This document shows positions 22,672-33,889 of a stretch of 64,000 nucleotides of DNA, in pieces. A program made the translations under genes and the position numbers. Source of the stretch: Nymphaea colorata (taxonomy: Eukaryota > Streptophyta > Magnoliopsida > Nymphaeales > Nymphaeaceae); the NCBI RefSeq assembly GCF_008831285.2, contig NC_045144.1, positions 2,968,268-3,032,267 of the forward strand, read 5' to 3'. Numbering within the stretch: the first letter of the stretch is position 1; every line of letters starts with the position of its first letter. The notes beneath the pieces are model-generated. The model searched no databases. It had not been told where the DNA came from and saw only the letters and a list, made by a program, of their open reading frames with translations.

Positions 22672-24101
22672 TGTCGCATGGGTACTGCTTTAAAGGTTGT
22701 ACCCGTATCGGTTGGGTACGACACCACTACTGGTACTGTCCAAGATACTTCTTGGCTATCGGTCAAACAATACCAGATATGGTCAATGTACTTAGGACCA
22801 TTGTCACATTAAACGGGTACGGGTATTATACGGCGAAGAAAAAAACGGGTATAATACGGCAAAGTTATATATCTCGGAAATAAAACGGGAAAAAGACGGC
22901 AAATTTTTAAAAAATAAATAAAAAATCCTGATAATTATATAAAAAGAAAGTAAATGAAAAATAAAAAAAAAAACAGAGAAATTGACTAGATAAGCAACAA
23001 ATTAAAATTAGATAATGAAAACTAACACTCTAACAAATGCATAAGCATAACTAACAAATGCATAACTAACAAAATGACTAGATAAGCAACATGCATTGAT
23101 GCATACGGCAACAAGAAAAATGCAGGGGAAATAACTTAAAGTCTTAAAAAGAAAAAAAAACAAACCAAAATAGCTAAATCAAACATGGAAAGAGAACCTG
23201 CCTCCGTTCGAATGAAAAAGAGACTTCAACCGAATGAAAACGACATGGAGACAAAGGAAGTCGAATCTCGAATGCCCTCCTCTTCAGCCGGATGAAAACG
23301 AGAAGAAGACGATCAGACCAGACGAAACCAGCCGAATGTCGAATGCCCTGCTCTTTAGAGTTCAGATTCTTCAGAATAATCTCGAACGCCTCTCTGTCTC
23401 GAACGGTCGAAGAGAAGACTCACGAACGAAAGAAGCACTCAGAACGTCGAAGACTCACGAAGAAAACTCGTTGATTTCACGTTTTTAACCCTAAGCCCTC
23501 TTTTGCTATGTGAAAATACTCTTTTGCCACTAAAAGGTCGAACAAGTTTGAAAAAAAACAAATGTTTTAAACAATATTACAACTGTGCCATTTTCATTCT
23601 TGGACCATTAAAGGAAAACGCGAGATGCGTTTTATACGCGTTTTTTAAAATTTGCCGTTTTTTTTAAAAAGACGCGTTTTATTCCCGTTTTTTTCGGCTG
23701 AAGCGTTTTTAGCATATAATACGCGTTTTTTTCAATATAACGCCGTTTTTTGTGACAATGCTTAGGACCGTATCTGTCTGATTTAGGATTTGGTCAAAGT
23801 TGACTGAGTCCTTTCCTAACCAAAATTTAGGATTTCTGTGTTTTTTCTGTACACCATTTACACTCAGGAAATGCATACATAGCTGCATTTTCATATTTTG
23901 TTCAAATATCTTTTTAGAATCTACAAATTTTGAATCATGTCATGAATATGTTATTTTGTTTGTTTGAATTCTTATTTCATGTTATATATACACACACAAC
24001 ACACACAGCCATACCCCGTTACCCAAGTTTTTTTAAAATAGTCCGAACCTGTACCTGTACCAGCATCTATACTGGTACCCGTACCTGTACCTATGTGACA
24101 G
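22672..24101. mobile_element. insertion in the copia 3' LTR with short terminal inverted repeats
   Basis: The foreign block starts TGTCGCATGGGTAC and its far end, read in reverse, starts TGTCACATAGGTAC (12 of 14 identical after the flanking base). The subterminal regions are rich in GGTAC and its complement (GTACCCGTACCTGTACC). The target duplication is unclear: ACTT flanks both ends, possibly as part of a longer degenerate match. No transposase is visible, so this is a non-autonomous DNA element of uncertain superfamily. Confidence 0.65.
22799..23760. mobile_element. nested element with long terminal inverted repeats (Mutator- or hAT-like)
   Basis: Flanked by CTTAGGAC (22791-22798 and 23761-23768; the duplication could be 9 bp with a following C). 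Both ends begin CATTGTCACA when read inward. The inverted similarity extends roughly 120 bp per side through AAACGG-, TATTATACGG-, AATAAAACG- and ACGGCAAATTTT-type words, with divergence. The interior (23190-23490) is CpG-richer than its surroundings and contains repeated CGAATG and CGAAGAC words; it may be captured sequence. No transposase is seen. Long inverted repeats with an 8-9 bp target duplication favour Mutator-like; an exact 8 bp would suit hAT. Confidence 0.75.
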
Positions 24102-24241
24102 ACTTCTCTTTAAACATTTCTCTACTTTTGGATGATGTTATTTGTAAGTCACTACTGCTGCCCTAATCTCTTTATTAATTAGATTAGGGTTAGTTAATAA
24201 GCTGATTTTCTCTCTCTAAGACTGTCAGCTGTAATAGTCTA

Positions 24242-25079
24242 CAAGTGTAAGTTGGAAAACCTTTTGCCAAAAATGAAAGAATTGTGACAAACAACAACAA
24301 AGAGATTCATAAAAAAGCAAAAGAAAAAAAGGTACATTGAATCGCTATCACCAATTCCTTTCACTAGTTTATGAGGAACGGTTTCCTAAGAAATTTTATC
24401 TCATGTACCTAAGGAAGGATACATAGACTATTACACTTGTGTCCATTTTGAGGGGTATTTGAGAAAGCTACAAAAAATGAAATGAATTGTTCAAAAAATA
24501 TTGTAAAAGAATGGGTCGATTTTCAAAAACTTTCTTTTTAGAAGTTGAGGATTTTGATAGCAGATCTTGTATGATTAAAATATTTATTATATCTATATTC
24601 TCTTGTGAATAATTAGCAAGTTCTTATGTAAGAGGAATTTATTTTGGGTTAATGGAACATCTTTACTATTTGAGTTATAATTGACTACTGAAGAAGAGCA
24701 GTTAAAATTGCAACAGGTTCTCTGAGTTTAGTTGAATATCTAAGTGAGCAGATTTAGTATAACTAAACCTATTGCTCATTGTGAAATTGTTAAATTGTAT
24801 GATTGACTTTCCATGATTATCAATTATTTAGAGTCACCCTTACTTGGTGGGGTCACCACGTTATACATAATACGTTATATCAGAAAGATGATTATGAGTC
24901 TATTCAAAAGAAGCTATCCTAATTAGTTTTCCACATTTATGGTTGATCTTCGCTTAGAAAGTAGATTATTGTGTACTATCTTATAGTTTCATCCATATAT
25001 TCCAAATTCCTGCTAGAGAAGACATATAATGATAGAAACGAGAATATATACTATATAGTTGGAAGTTGATTAAACCTCC
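24242..25079. other. non-coding stretch after copia element 1
   Basis: AT-rich, no supported gene. It joins directly to the sequence left of 18584 once copia element 1 is removed. Confidence 0.5.
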
Positions 25080-25330
25080 TAACACTCCTCTGAGTCTAGA
25101 AATTGGAGGTGAATGATTGATAAATTTCTTAACAGTCCTTGAAAGCCTAGAAACTAGAAGTATGTAAATGCTATGCCTCTTAATACTTTCCTAGAGTCTA
25201 GAAATTAGAGGTGTATGAATGTCAAGACCTCCTAACACTCCTTAGAGTCCAAAAACTAGAGATGATTAAACATGAGTCCTCTTAACATTCCTTGGAGTCT
25301 ACAAGTTAGAGATGAACGGATCCTATCTAC
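25080..25330. repeat. about 51-bp minisatellite, five diverged units
   Basis: Units begin TAACACTCC or a close variant at 25080, 25130, 25181, 25233 and 25283. Each continues with GAGTCTAGAAA and TAGAGGTG-type words. The spacing is 50-52 bp and the copies are clearly diverged. Confidence 0.85.
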
Positions 25331-25638
25331 AGTTCAACACAAAGGCACACAACTTTAAAAAATGACTACTACATATGGAAAGTGAATTGCTGTTAAGCTG
25401 ATATGATAATCTAAATGAAGTAATAATCTAAGGTAACAAGGTTTCTATCAAAGAGAGATTATAAAAATCAAGAGCAAAATACAAGTTTATTCATATTGTG
25501 CTTACCTTTTTTTTTTGCATAGTGTGATGCTTCCTTGTTTAGATTATGCTGTAATTGCATTTGAGTCTACGTTCTTTTGTGAACTGTTCATTGAGTCACT
25601 AGGAATTATAGTTTATGTGTTCCTTTCCCCCTTTTTAG

Positions 25639-25694
25639 TAGAAGGTGATAAGGCCTGGGTGTCAGCACAGATTCAAGATAGAGCAGTCACCTGA
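25639..25694 (+). CDS. terminal-exon-like segment, unknown protein (partial)
   Basis: A pyrimidine-rich acceptor (TTTCCCCCTTTTTAG) is followed by 18 open codons (EGDKAWVSAQIQDRAVT) and a TGA, then a T-rich tail and AATAAA at 25780-25785. This is what the last exon of a plus-strand gene looks like. No convincing upstream exon was found; a short block near 24685-24718 ending TTGCAACAG/GTTC is a weak candidate. The family is unrecognised and a short chance frame is a real alternative. Confidence 0.3.
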
Positions 25695-25779
25695 GTTTCA
25701 CTGTCAGATCATCGATTTTGTAGTTCTTTTTATATTTTGTTTTGCATGGCATATAGAAGAATGTTTGCGTTCTCTCTGT

Positions 25780-25785
25780 AATAAA
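25780..25785 (+). terminator. possible poly(A) signal
   Basis: AATAAA 86 bp after the stop of the exon-like segment at 25639-25694. Confidence 0.35.
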
Positions 25786-25985
25786 AAAGGAGTGCTTGTA
25801 AATGACAATTTTTTTGGGTAGATGAATGCAGAATGACCGTTACATTTTGAGTTTTTTATTATTGTTACGTTAGAGTTTGAATTTTCGTTACAAATTCACC
25901 TTTAGATTTTGAAATCTACATTGTAAGTTACAGGTTTCTCTTCACTCCATACTCCATGGCATTGGGAGTGACATAAAACTCTTAC

Positions 25986-26794
25986 CTAAGGCTAAAGAAA
26001 AAGACTGTTGACTCCCCAGACGAACGTAACGCATGGAGAAAAGGGCAAATTAACCGAAGGAGAATATAGGCAGGGCAATCAAACTCCACAAAGAAAAAAA
26101 AAAAGAAATAACAAAAATGAGGATAACTATTGAAAGGAGAAGAAGAGAAAGGTGCATACCTAATGTGGATGAATCTGGAAAGCCGAAGGAAACAATCATT
26201 CACAAAAGCGATCCTTCTGGGCAGAGAGGATCGCCTAGAAGCAGAGGAAAAAGAAACGTGGTGGCAGTAGGAACTGTCGTCGCTGCTGTCGCGTGTACGT
26301 TGCAGCTGCAAGAGAAGGCAGACATGGAGATTATTGGAACATCCAAACCCAAACCCAATGAGACAAGCAGAAAACCTCGATGAAAAGACGCTTACGAAAT
26401 CCTCGCCTGGACGAAGGGGAAGGCGCTGCGCCCTGTTGCAGAGAGAGACGCCGCTGATTCCTGGTGCAAGGGGAACGTCTGCTCGCTGCTGCGGCGGGGG
26501 AGGTCCCTCTCTCACTGCTGCTGCAAGGACCGACTGCTCGATGCTGCTCGCAATGAACGATGCTGGGGAGCGCTGCAAGGAGCGTCTTGCTGCCGCTGGT
26601 AACGAAGCACGATGCCCGGACGGAAGAACGGAGCGGGACCATTTAGATGAATCAAAAGCGCAGAGCCCGGCGCAGTTTCCCCTGTGACAATGCCGCCAAC
26701 CTTCTTCAGTCAGGTTGGGTGGGACGTAAACCCGCAGCCTGTGCGTTCGATGATGTCCCGAGGGACGTGGATTATAATCATCAGATTGATTCAT
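25986..26794 (-). other. GC-rich three-exon transcript-like block
   Basis: On the minus strand a GC- and CpG-rich segment carries consistent splice signals. Exon 1 ends at 26396 (GAGGATTTC/GTAAGC); intron 26306-26395 ends CTTCTCTTGCAG. Exon 2 is 26160-26305, donor ATTAG/GTATGC; intron 26084-26159 ends TTTTCTTTGTGGAG. Exon 3 is 25986-26083, donor CTTAG/GTAAGAG. The introns are 90 and 76 nt. From an ATG at 26794 a spliced frame runs through exon 2 and stops early in exon 3; a second ATG at 26642 gives a Ser/Ala/Arg-rich frame. Neither product resembles a known family. The block may be 5' untranslated exons of a gene on the minus strand, possibly the one whose last exon is suggested at 18370-18402. 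Confidence 0.4.
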
Positions 26795-27084
26795 TCGACT
26801 GTTCGGTTCGGATCTGTAAAATATTATTAATAAGCGCCCTTGTTGGGACTTTTAATTTTGGATTTTTAAAATCTTATAGACATTGCCCAATTGGAGTCGG
26901 CATATAAGAGGAATGATCAAAGAGTTATATGTCAAAACCCAAGGGGGAAAGCAAAAATGATAGAACGTAAACAAGGCGATGGTCCTGATAGATGGAGAGG
27001 TTGCCAGGATGGGGGTAGCAGATTGGGAAGGCTGGATGGGAGAGAGCCAATGGAGGCAAAAAAGAAAAAGAAATAATCAGCGTG
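26795..27084. other. short spacer between GC-rich block and LINE
   Basis: No gene is supported. The later part (26990-27080) is purine-rich and may already belong to the LINE. Confidence 0.4.
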
Positions 27085-30000
27085 ATCATGCCTCAGACAT
27101 CATATGATTGCATGTGTGCTTTGAAGGCTATAGCCCGACCGTCCTCCAACCACTATGCGTTGAGGGACAGGAGGATAGAAAGTAAGAGGTTAAGATTATT
27201 GAAGTCGTGTGGACTGTCTTTGAAGCTAGGGAAATCATTGGTTAGGAATGGAGGAGACACTAGGAGGGTTGCCCTAGCATTAAAATCCAGTGTAGATTGA
27301 AGAAGATTAACAAAAGACTTAGGTTATGGAACAAGGAATCATTTGGGAAGATAGGTGAAAGAGCTCAGAGATTATAGGTGAAGAGCTCAGAGGTTAATGA
27401 GGGAGCTAGACTAAATTTGGCAAGGAGTTGAAAGAGGTAATATGTAATGTATAAACCGGGAGATGGAAGTGACACATGAGTTTAAACATATTCACCACCT
27501 AGAAGAATTTATTGGAGGAATAAAGCGAATGTGAATTGGATATCCGATGGTAATGAAGTACAAAATACTTCCAAATGATTGCTAAGAGAATTGACACCAG
27601 GAATAGGCTAGAGAAGTTGATTGTAGGAGGTATTTGTTATGAAAGGAAAGAGGATTTCAAATTGATGCTTTATATAGTATTTTCAAGCATTCATGAATAA
27701 GGAAGAGGCGAGTGGGCAATCTTTTGTAGCTGCAAATATGCGAATAAGGAAGAGAATGAGAACCATAGTCTTATGAAAGAAATCTCCATAGAGGAGGTCT
27801 GACAGGCTATCTTTGGCCTTGACAAGGATAGTGCTGCAGGACTTGATGGATTTCCCCATTATTTTTTCTAGGTGATGTGGAAAAGGTGGGTGATGATGTG
27901 CATAAGGCAGTGGTCTCGTTTTTCAAGTTAGAGAGAATAGCGAGGAGTGTAAAACTATACCAATTCAATGTTGCTTACAAAGCACATGGATGATGTCAAG
28001 ATTGAAGAGTATAGGCCTATCTCTATGCAATAGCTTATACAAGATTATTATAAAGATAATGGTGTTGAGAGTGAGCATGTGATTGAGAAGATAATTGAAT
28101 CAGGGAGCATTCCTAAAAGGTGAAACATTCATGATCAGTATCTGTTGGCACATGAATTGATTTATTGGTTCAGTAGTCATGAGCAAGAAGTTGTTTGTTT
28201 CAAAATGGACAGCTCTAATGCATAAGATCGGGTGTCCTGCAATTTTCGAGAAAATAGCATACTTTGCCTTGGTTTTGATGTAGTGTGGGTGGAGAGAGTG
28301 ATGGCTTGCATGAACGTAGTATCTTATTCTGCTTTGGGTAAATGGTTTTAAAGAGAAATGGTTAGTAGTGAGAGAATAAGTCAAGGAGATCATATGCCCC
28401 CTTATTTGTTTATATTAGTCATGGAAGTGGTAATGAGGGGCTATGGAGCACATTGTAGATTGTAAGATTATGGTTCTTAGGTATCCAATTCATCAAATGG
28501 AGTTGGAAAGAGTGATGTTTGCAGGTGATGTGATCATATTTAATAGAAATTCAATCCCTGCAGTAAGGAACATCAAAAGATTTCTCACCAAACTGGAGAA
28601 TAGTGCAGGTTTTAAGGATAATAAAGATAAGTCCATGATATTTCTCATTTATGTTAAGGAGGAAAGGGGCAAGAGGTTGACATCTACTCTGACATGAAAT
28701 TAAGGTAATCTTCCAACTTTGTAGTTGGGTATTCCTTTGTTTGCTAGAAGCTTGGCGTGTAGACCTTTAATAGATACAATGGAAAAGAAGTTGACTAGCT
28801 GGAAGGCATGTTAACTTTCATAATTAGGTCGATTGTGTTTAATTAAACATAATATGGCCTCAATTGCAGTGTACTGAATCTTTTCTCGAAAGTAGAGAGA
28901 CAGTTGATGAGATTTGTGTGGCAAAGGAGCAAGGAATCAACCACAGGATGCACCTCATATCTTGGAAGGGGCTTTGTAGATTGAAGGGTGTAGGTGGTGT
29001 AGGATTTAAGAAGCTCAGAAAACAAGGCTCTCTTAGCTAGTATGGTCTGTCATATTTAATAGCAAACTAGCTTTTAAAAGGTGGACCTTGAGGTACCTTA
29101 ACAACAGTAGGAGCTTGTGGAGAGAGGGTAGGTGTGCAACCTAATAAAAAACCATGTAAGTTGGCAGGTGGGTAATGAAGAGATGACTAGGATGTAGGTG
29201 AATAGGTGGTGTGAGAGAATTTTGGTGAATGAAGTGGAGGGTAGGGTTTTTTAGTGTATTCAACCAGATCTAGAGATGAGCATTTAAACAAGGCTTGTGA
29301 AAGTACACAAAGAATGCGAAAGTCAATCAGGAGGTTCTCTCTATTGTAGGAGAGGTGGTTGTCTTTGATATGAAAGATAAATTGGTTTGGATGTCGGAGA
29401 GGAATAAGGAATTAAGGGCAAGTGTGTTCCTTGAAGCTCTTAGGGATAGGAAATTTGGAGGAATAATATTTGGAAATGCAAAGCTCCTATGACGGCCCAA
29501 TGGTTTAGAAAGATGGGGAGGCTGGAAAGCTTCCCACCCATGACCGGTTTGGAAAGATGGGGATAGTTGTGCAAGTGTTTGTGTCATATGCAAGAAAGAG
29601 AGCAACCATCACCTTTTGGGTGCCTCTTAGCTAAGGAGGTCCGAAGGATTGTGTTGAGCTGGTTTGGAAGGATGAGAGGGCCCTAACAGGAATCTAGCTT
29701 GGAGTGACAGACCTAAAACAAAGCTAGATTTAAACTAAAATGCTAGTAGAGGTGTTGGGGTGCAGTGTTCCATATTGTTTGCTAGAAAATTTGGTGGGCT
29801 ATGAATCAAGTGGTCCATGGAAAAAGGAGCTATGAGGATGCTCGAAGGCTTCCTTCACTGGTATGGAGGTCTTTCAAGGACTCTTTTTTGGCCATGGATT
29901 TGGAGGACTCAGATAAGAGGCTGTCCAAATTTGGCTGCAATTAGGTATATGCTGTAAATCAGAGCAAAAGTATGTGATAGGAAATCATTGTGTATATGTG

Positions 30001-30540
30001 GTGGGGTTAGTGAAGAAGGAAATGAAGGAGGTGATTTCGGTATGTAGAAGGAAAGATGAACAAGAATGGGTGTGGGGAAGGAGGCAAGAAGGTCGAGTAA
30101 TGGATGAAGCAGAGAATGTGCTGCTCAAATGGAACCTGAATCAGCTCAATGGGGAAGATGGGAATGTCCATATCTATTCTAATAGGTGGGACTAGCTTCA
30201 ACACTTGGAAGGAGTTAAAGAGGGTATAAGGATGTGGGGCTGTACAGGTGGCTATTGGAAGACAAATGCACCTATGTAACGAGTTTCTTCTTGTGCATAT
30301 AGGAAAAAGGTTCTAAGGTACAAAGAGACTAACAATTGATATGAGTATAGCTAATGGGTGAGTAATAGCTTGGGACTGTGTTGTAGATTTTGGATAGAGA
30401 TGGCAACGTTGCATCTATTGGAGCTTTTATGCTAAGTTGCCTGAGTATTAAAGTGTATGAGTTTTTGTTTTTCTTGGTTTTGTTTTTGTTCATTCTTTTT
30501 GTACATAAAATGTTTTGCAATAAAATCAAGGAGTAATACT
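27085..30540 (+). pseudogene. degenerate LINE (L1-type) retrotransposon
   Basis: Plus-strand remnants run in the order of a plant L1-type ORF2. An endonuclease tail (IARPSSNHYAL) near 27.14 kb is followed by a linker (RLWNKESFGKIGERA) near 27.33 kb. Reverse transcriptase pieces at 27.80-28.70 kb include GLDKDSAAGLDGFP, an RPISLCN-like segment, QGAFLKGETF, and FAGDVIIF at 28518-28541. Then come GIPLFAR and GRLCLIKHN around 28.73-28.85 kb, and a zinc-finger domain remnant near 29.47-29.63 kb (WKCKAPMTAQWF). Dozens of stops and frameshifts are present. In the RT active site the usual FADD is FAGD. The 5' end appears truncated, and no poly(A) tail or target duplication was found, so the borders are approximate. 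Confidence 0.85.
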
Positions 30541-32149
30541 CCCAACTTCTTTTCATTAGAACTGATGAGGGTGGGTGTATGAGAAAACTTGAGCAATTAA
30601 AATTGGTGTCAAGGCCTTAAACTTGATATTCTTCAGTCTACTAAATGACTAATTAACTTATTCTTTAGTAATGATAAATAAATATATGAAATGAATATGG
30701 GATTGCATTTAAGATGCATAGGCGAACATTAAAACATAACTCCAAAAGATTAAAGTATAGTTTGATCCTTTGGAATTGTGGAATTGGAATGAAGTTTCCA
30801 AGATATTCATTCTGGAAGTTGGTTGAATGAGAACTTTGCTCCTTATTTCATTTTTTTCATCGTGTGTGATAGAATAAGATTTTCATTCTAGGTAATATTT
30901 TTTCCTTTTTGATGGAATGAGAATCAGTTGATGGGAACAAGTGTTATGATAGCCTTTTTTTCTTTTTAATTTGTGTCTATGGCAAGTAGTTTACCTCAGA
31001 GCAATGCAGTGTGGTATCTTCAATCCACATACAAAAAAGCTAGGAAATAAAAAAGCAAACATAGTGGTTTTTTTCAGGTGGAGACCATGTATAAAATTGA
31101 TTCATGATCAATTTCATGAAATTTGGTAGATTACCCAAGTCAAATTGGCAAATGTGCATTATATACAAATAAAAAAAAAAGAAATTGTTGAATCTTATCC
31201 TTGCATGATTATAAAAATATGCAATATATAATCAAACTAACCACATTGTCTTAACTGTCATTTGCTACTAAATATGAAGTACATACAGGTAGGAAAAGAA
31301 ATTGTTGAGTCTATTCCCTACTCAAACCAAAAAGGAAAAAAAAGAAAAAGATAGAAAAGAAAATGGTAACTAACTTGCATACTTTAAACATCAATACAAA
31401 CCTTTATTAAGAAAATACATTATATTAGAATAGTTAGTTAAAGTCTTGACAAAGTAACAGAACATCCAAGTTTATAAAGTAGCTGACAATCATAATTGTT
31501 AGTTAGTCAATGAGTCAAGTACAAATCCAATATATTAGAACCAAATTAGCAAAGACACAATGATTAATGCATAAACACACTTCCAACTATTGATTGATTT
31601 ATTCCTTGTCTTCTTGTCAATCTTCAAATATCTCTTCTCCTCTTCAAGTGTGTTTACACCTTTCATAATAAATTTATTGACTATTTTTCTACAAATGTTC
31701 GAGTGTGTATCTACTTCTCTAAGTATGTTGAATGGTTAATATACTGTTCTTGGATATCAATCAACCTGCAGTTGATAATCTTCCCAATTGGTAAATTTGC
31801 CTCATAATCGGCCCTTGAACACAACATAATACTTTTGTTGGGGCTTCATTGTTGTTTTCCTATGAAAATAAATAATATTATGATAACCACAATTTACTAC
31901 TTATAGAAAGATCATCTGTTATATGAAAAAATTATCACAATTGTTTAACATTGAGAAAAGAAAAAGAAGAGTATAATGTGTCACCCATAACACAAAAATC
32001 AATATAGGTTCACTTCCCATACACTTACTATTTTGAAAATCCATGAACATGTAAGATGTCATGGAAGCACACAATCCGTATTGGTTAAGTTAAAGCAGTT
32101 TGTATTGCAACTTCATGTCACCTAAGAAAGGTCTATCGATAGTTGTATC
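30541..32149. other. non-coding stretch between LINE and Harbinger remnant
   Basis: AT-rich with no supported gene. Around 30765-30960 several GGAATGAGAAT and GGAATTGTGG-type words suggest a small decayed element, but I could not pair its ends. Confidence 0.45.
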
Positions 32150-32790
32150 GTATGATGGACCCTCGCCAACATCAAACTATTGTGCATTAGGATTATGTTT
32201 TAAAATGAAATTATGTAAAAATGTAGCTAACCCGGTAGGAACTTGTTTTCAATATCTAAAATCAAATTATGTAAAACCCAAGGAACTAACACAATTGGAA
32301 CTTGTTTTTTGATAAGGATATGGCACTTGTGCATTAAGTATAGAGAACCACCATTTCAATAATCCAAAAGATCATTCAACTGTTAATCTTAATGATGGGT
32401 ATTGATGATTAAACAGTTCTTTTAGAGTTGTGATACATCGCAACCCCTGGATGTCAAATTTATATAGATGATAATGACAATATCAATGTGGAGTTAGCAA
32501 GCCCAAAAGGTTTAATATATCCTCCATCAACAAGATATATTCTTATTAACTATCAATCAGCTAACACATTTTGAACACTCTATTAGACATACATGCAATA
32601 CTAAATATTGTATTCACTTGGAGGAATGACGAAAGGGTTGTTTCCATTATCAAATACATTGTATAATACTTTGGAGTCAATTATAATTCCTTCTTATGCC
32701 ACCATAACGTAGTCGATCACGTTCTGAATGCAGTTATAATCAGCACATTCTATTAAAAAAATAATTTCCTATTATGATGCCTCAATTGTT
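32150..32790 (-). pseudogene. PIF/Harbinger transposase (DDE nuclease) remnant
   Basis: On the minus strand, in family order: a segment IIIDSKVLYNVFDNGNNPF (32.70-32.63 kb), matching the SDSRVL region with its catalytic Asp; IPPSEY; YLVDGGYIKPFGLANST (32.55-32.50 kb), matching the YLVDxGY motif with the second Asp; then ELFNHQYPSLRLTVE, a stop, and SFGLLKWWFSIL (32.43-32.34 kb), matching ELFN-x-RHSSLRN-x-IER-x-FGVLK. Stops and frameshifts interrupt it repeatedly. This is the endonuclease-like HARBI1-type protein, inactive here. Confidence 0.82.
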
Positions 32791-33889
32791 TTGTTGTTGG
32801 TGCCTAGGTAGTGTATGAGTGTCATGTAGTGCCCCTAAGCAATCCTATATATATTGGGAGAAAGCTAGATGCATTGTACTTTTACTTTGTAAAAGTATAC
32901 ATAAACATGCTTACTTTAAAGTATGGATATAATAAAAGATTGAGTTGAATTTTTGAAGGATTGCCATTGTTCAGTCATTCGATGTAATCTTTCCCAATTG
33001 ACAATGCACATAGGACAAGAGTAGCATACTTGCTAACTACTTGACCTGAATATTGAAATGTATTTTGATAGACATAATTGTACCCATTATGGCTAACAAT
33101 TAATAGAAACATAGTGACTTGTTATTCTATGTGGATTTCTTGAGCATCATCTAATAAATTTCTAACTCTTAAAATATTATAGTATTAATATATGTTTTGT
33201 AATATATGTGTAGTAGATTGAGGCAATTGTTTAGATACCCATTAATGATGTTACCGAGGATTGACTCCCAACATCTCTATAAGGATGAACTATTTGCTCA
33301 TATTGATAAGGTGTGTCTAAAAAAGAGATCAAGAAAACAAACACAACTTTCATCAACATGTACTCTCTTTCGCCGTCCAACATCATGACTGTGACATTGT
33401 GTAGCGCATAATTGATAAGTTTATTCATGACACACCACACCATTGACATGCATGTTGTAGTTAAAATATGCGAATGAGAGAAGAATCACTGGAAAACAAA
33501 CCTTTAACAAAGTTCATAATCAACATGCAAGTGCAACATATAATAACATATTCAAACATGAATAGAAGAAAAATTGCAATGATAATCACGAACAATATAG
33601 AAGTAAGAAACATGAAATATTTATTATTGTTTGTCAATATTCTCAAGCAAGAACTTGTTCCTAAGGCCCAAGGTTAAGGAAGATGAGCATCTTGTCTCCT
33701 TGTTCCATTAGGCTCAGGCATTTTTACTGCAACCTCCTATCTATCTCTCATGAGTTGAGCATTTCATGCAATAGCTTGCACACTTTTTAAGAATTGAGCT
33801 AGAAGTGTTTTTCATAGTTCAAAAGTTGTCAGCAATATCATGAAAAAATAATATGTGGGCCTAATCGATTGTAGATAATCTTGTTTTTT

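Larger units (their letters stand above)
18584..24236 (+). mobile_element. Ty1/copia element 1, defective, with nested insertions
   Basis: Bounded by LTR ends and a perfect 5-bp target duplication GTCTA (18579-18583 and 24237-24241). It contains a 5' LTR, a primer-binding site complementary to initiator tRNA-Met, broken gag and pol frames in copia order, a polypurine tract (22601-22608, AGGGGAAG) and a 3' LTR. The 3' LTR is interrupted by a 1.43-kb insertion. The original internal region is only about 3.8 kb because much of integrase is missing. Many stops and frameshifts make it non-autonomous. Confidence 0.92.
22609..24236 (+). repeat. 3' LTR of copia element 1, split by an insertion
   Basis: The first part (22609-22671) starts TGTTTAGTTATAAGAC right after the polypurine tract. 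The second part (24102-24236) resumes at ACTTCTCTTTAAACATTTC and ends GTCAGCTGTAATA. Together they correspond to the 193-bp 5' LTR. The terminal CA has become TA. Confidence 0.9.

Noticed and set aside
25982-26794. Continuous 270-codon minus-strand frame
   Set aside because: It runs straight through three good donor sites and two acceptors, and its product has no recognisable domain. A spliced, possibly non-coding 5' exon model fits better.
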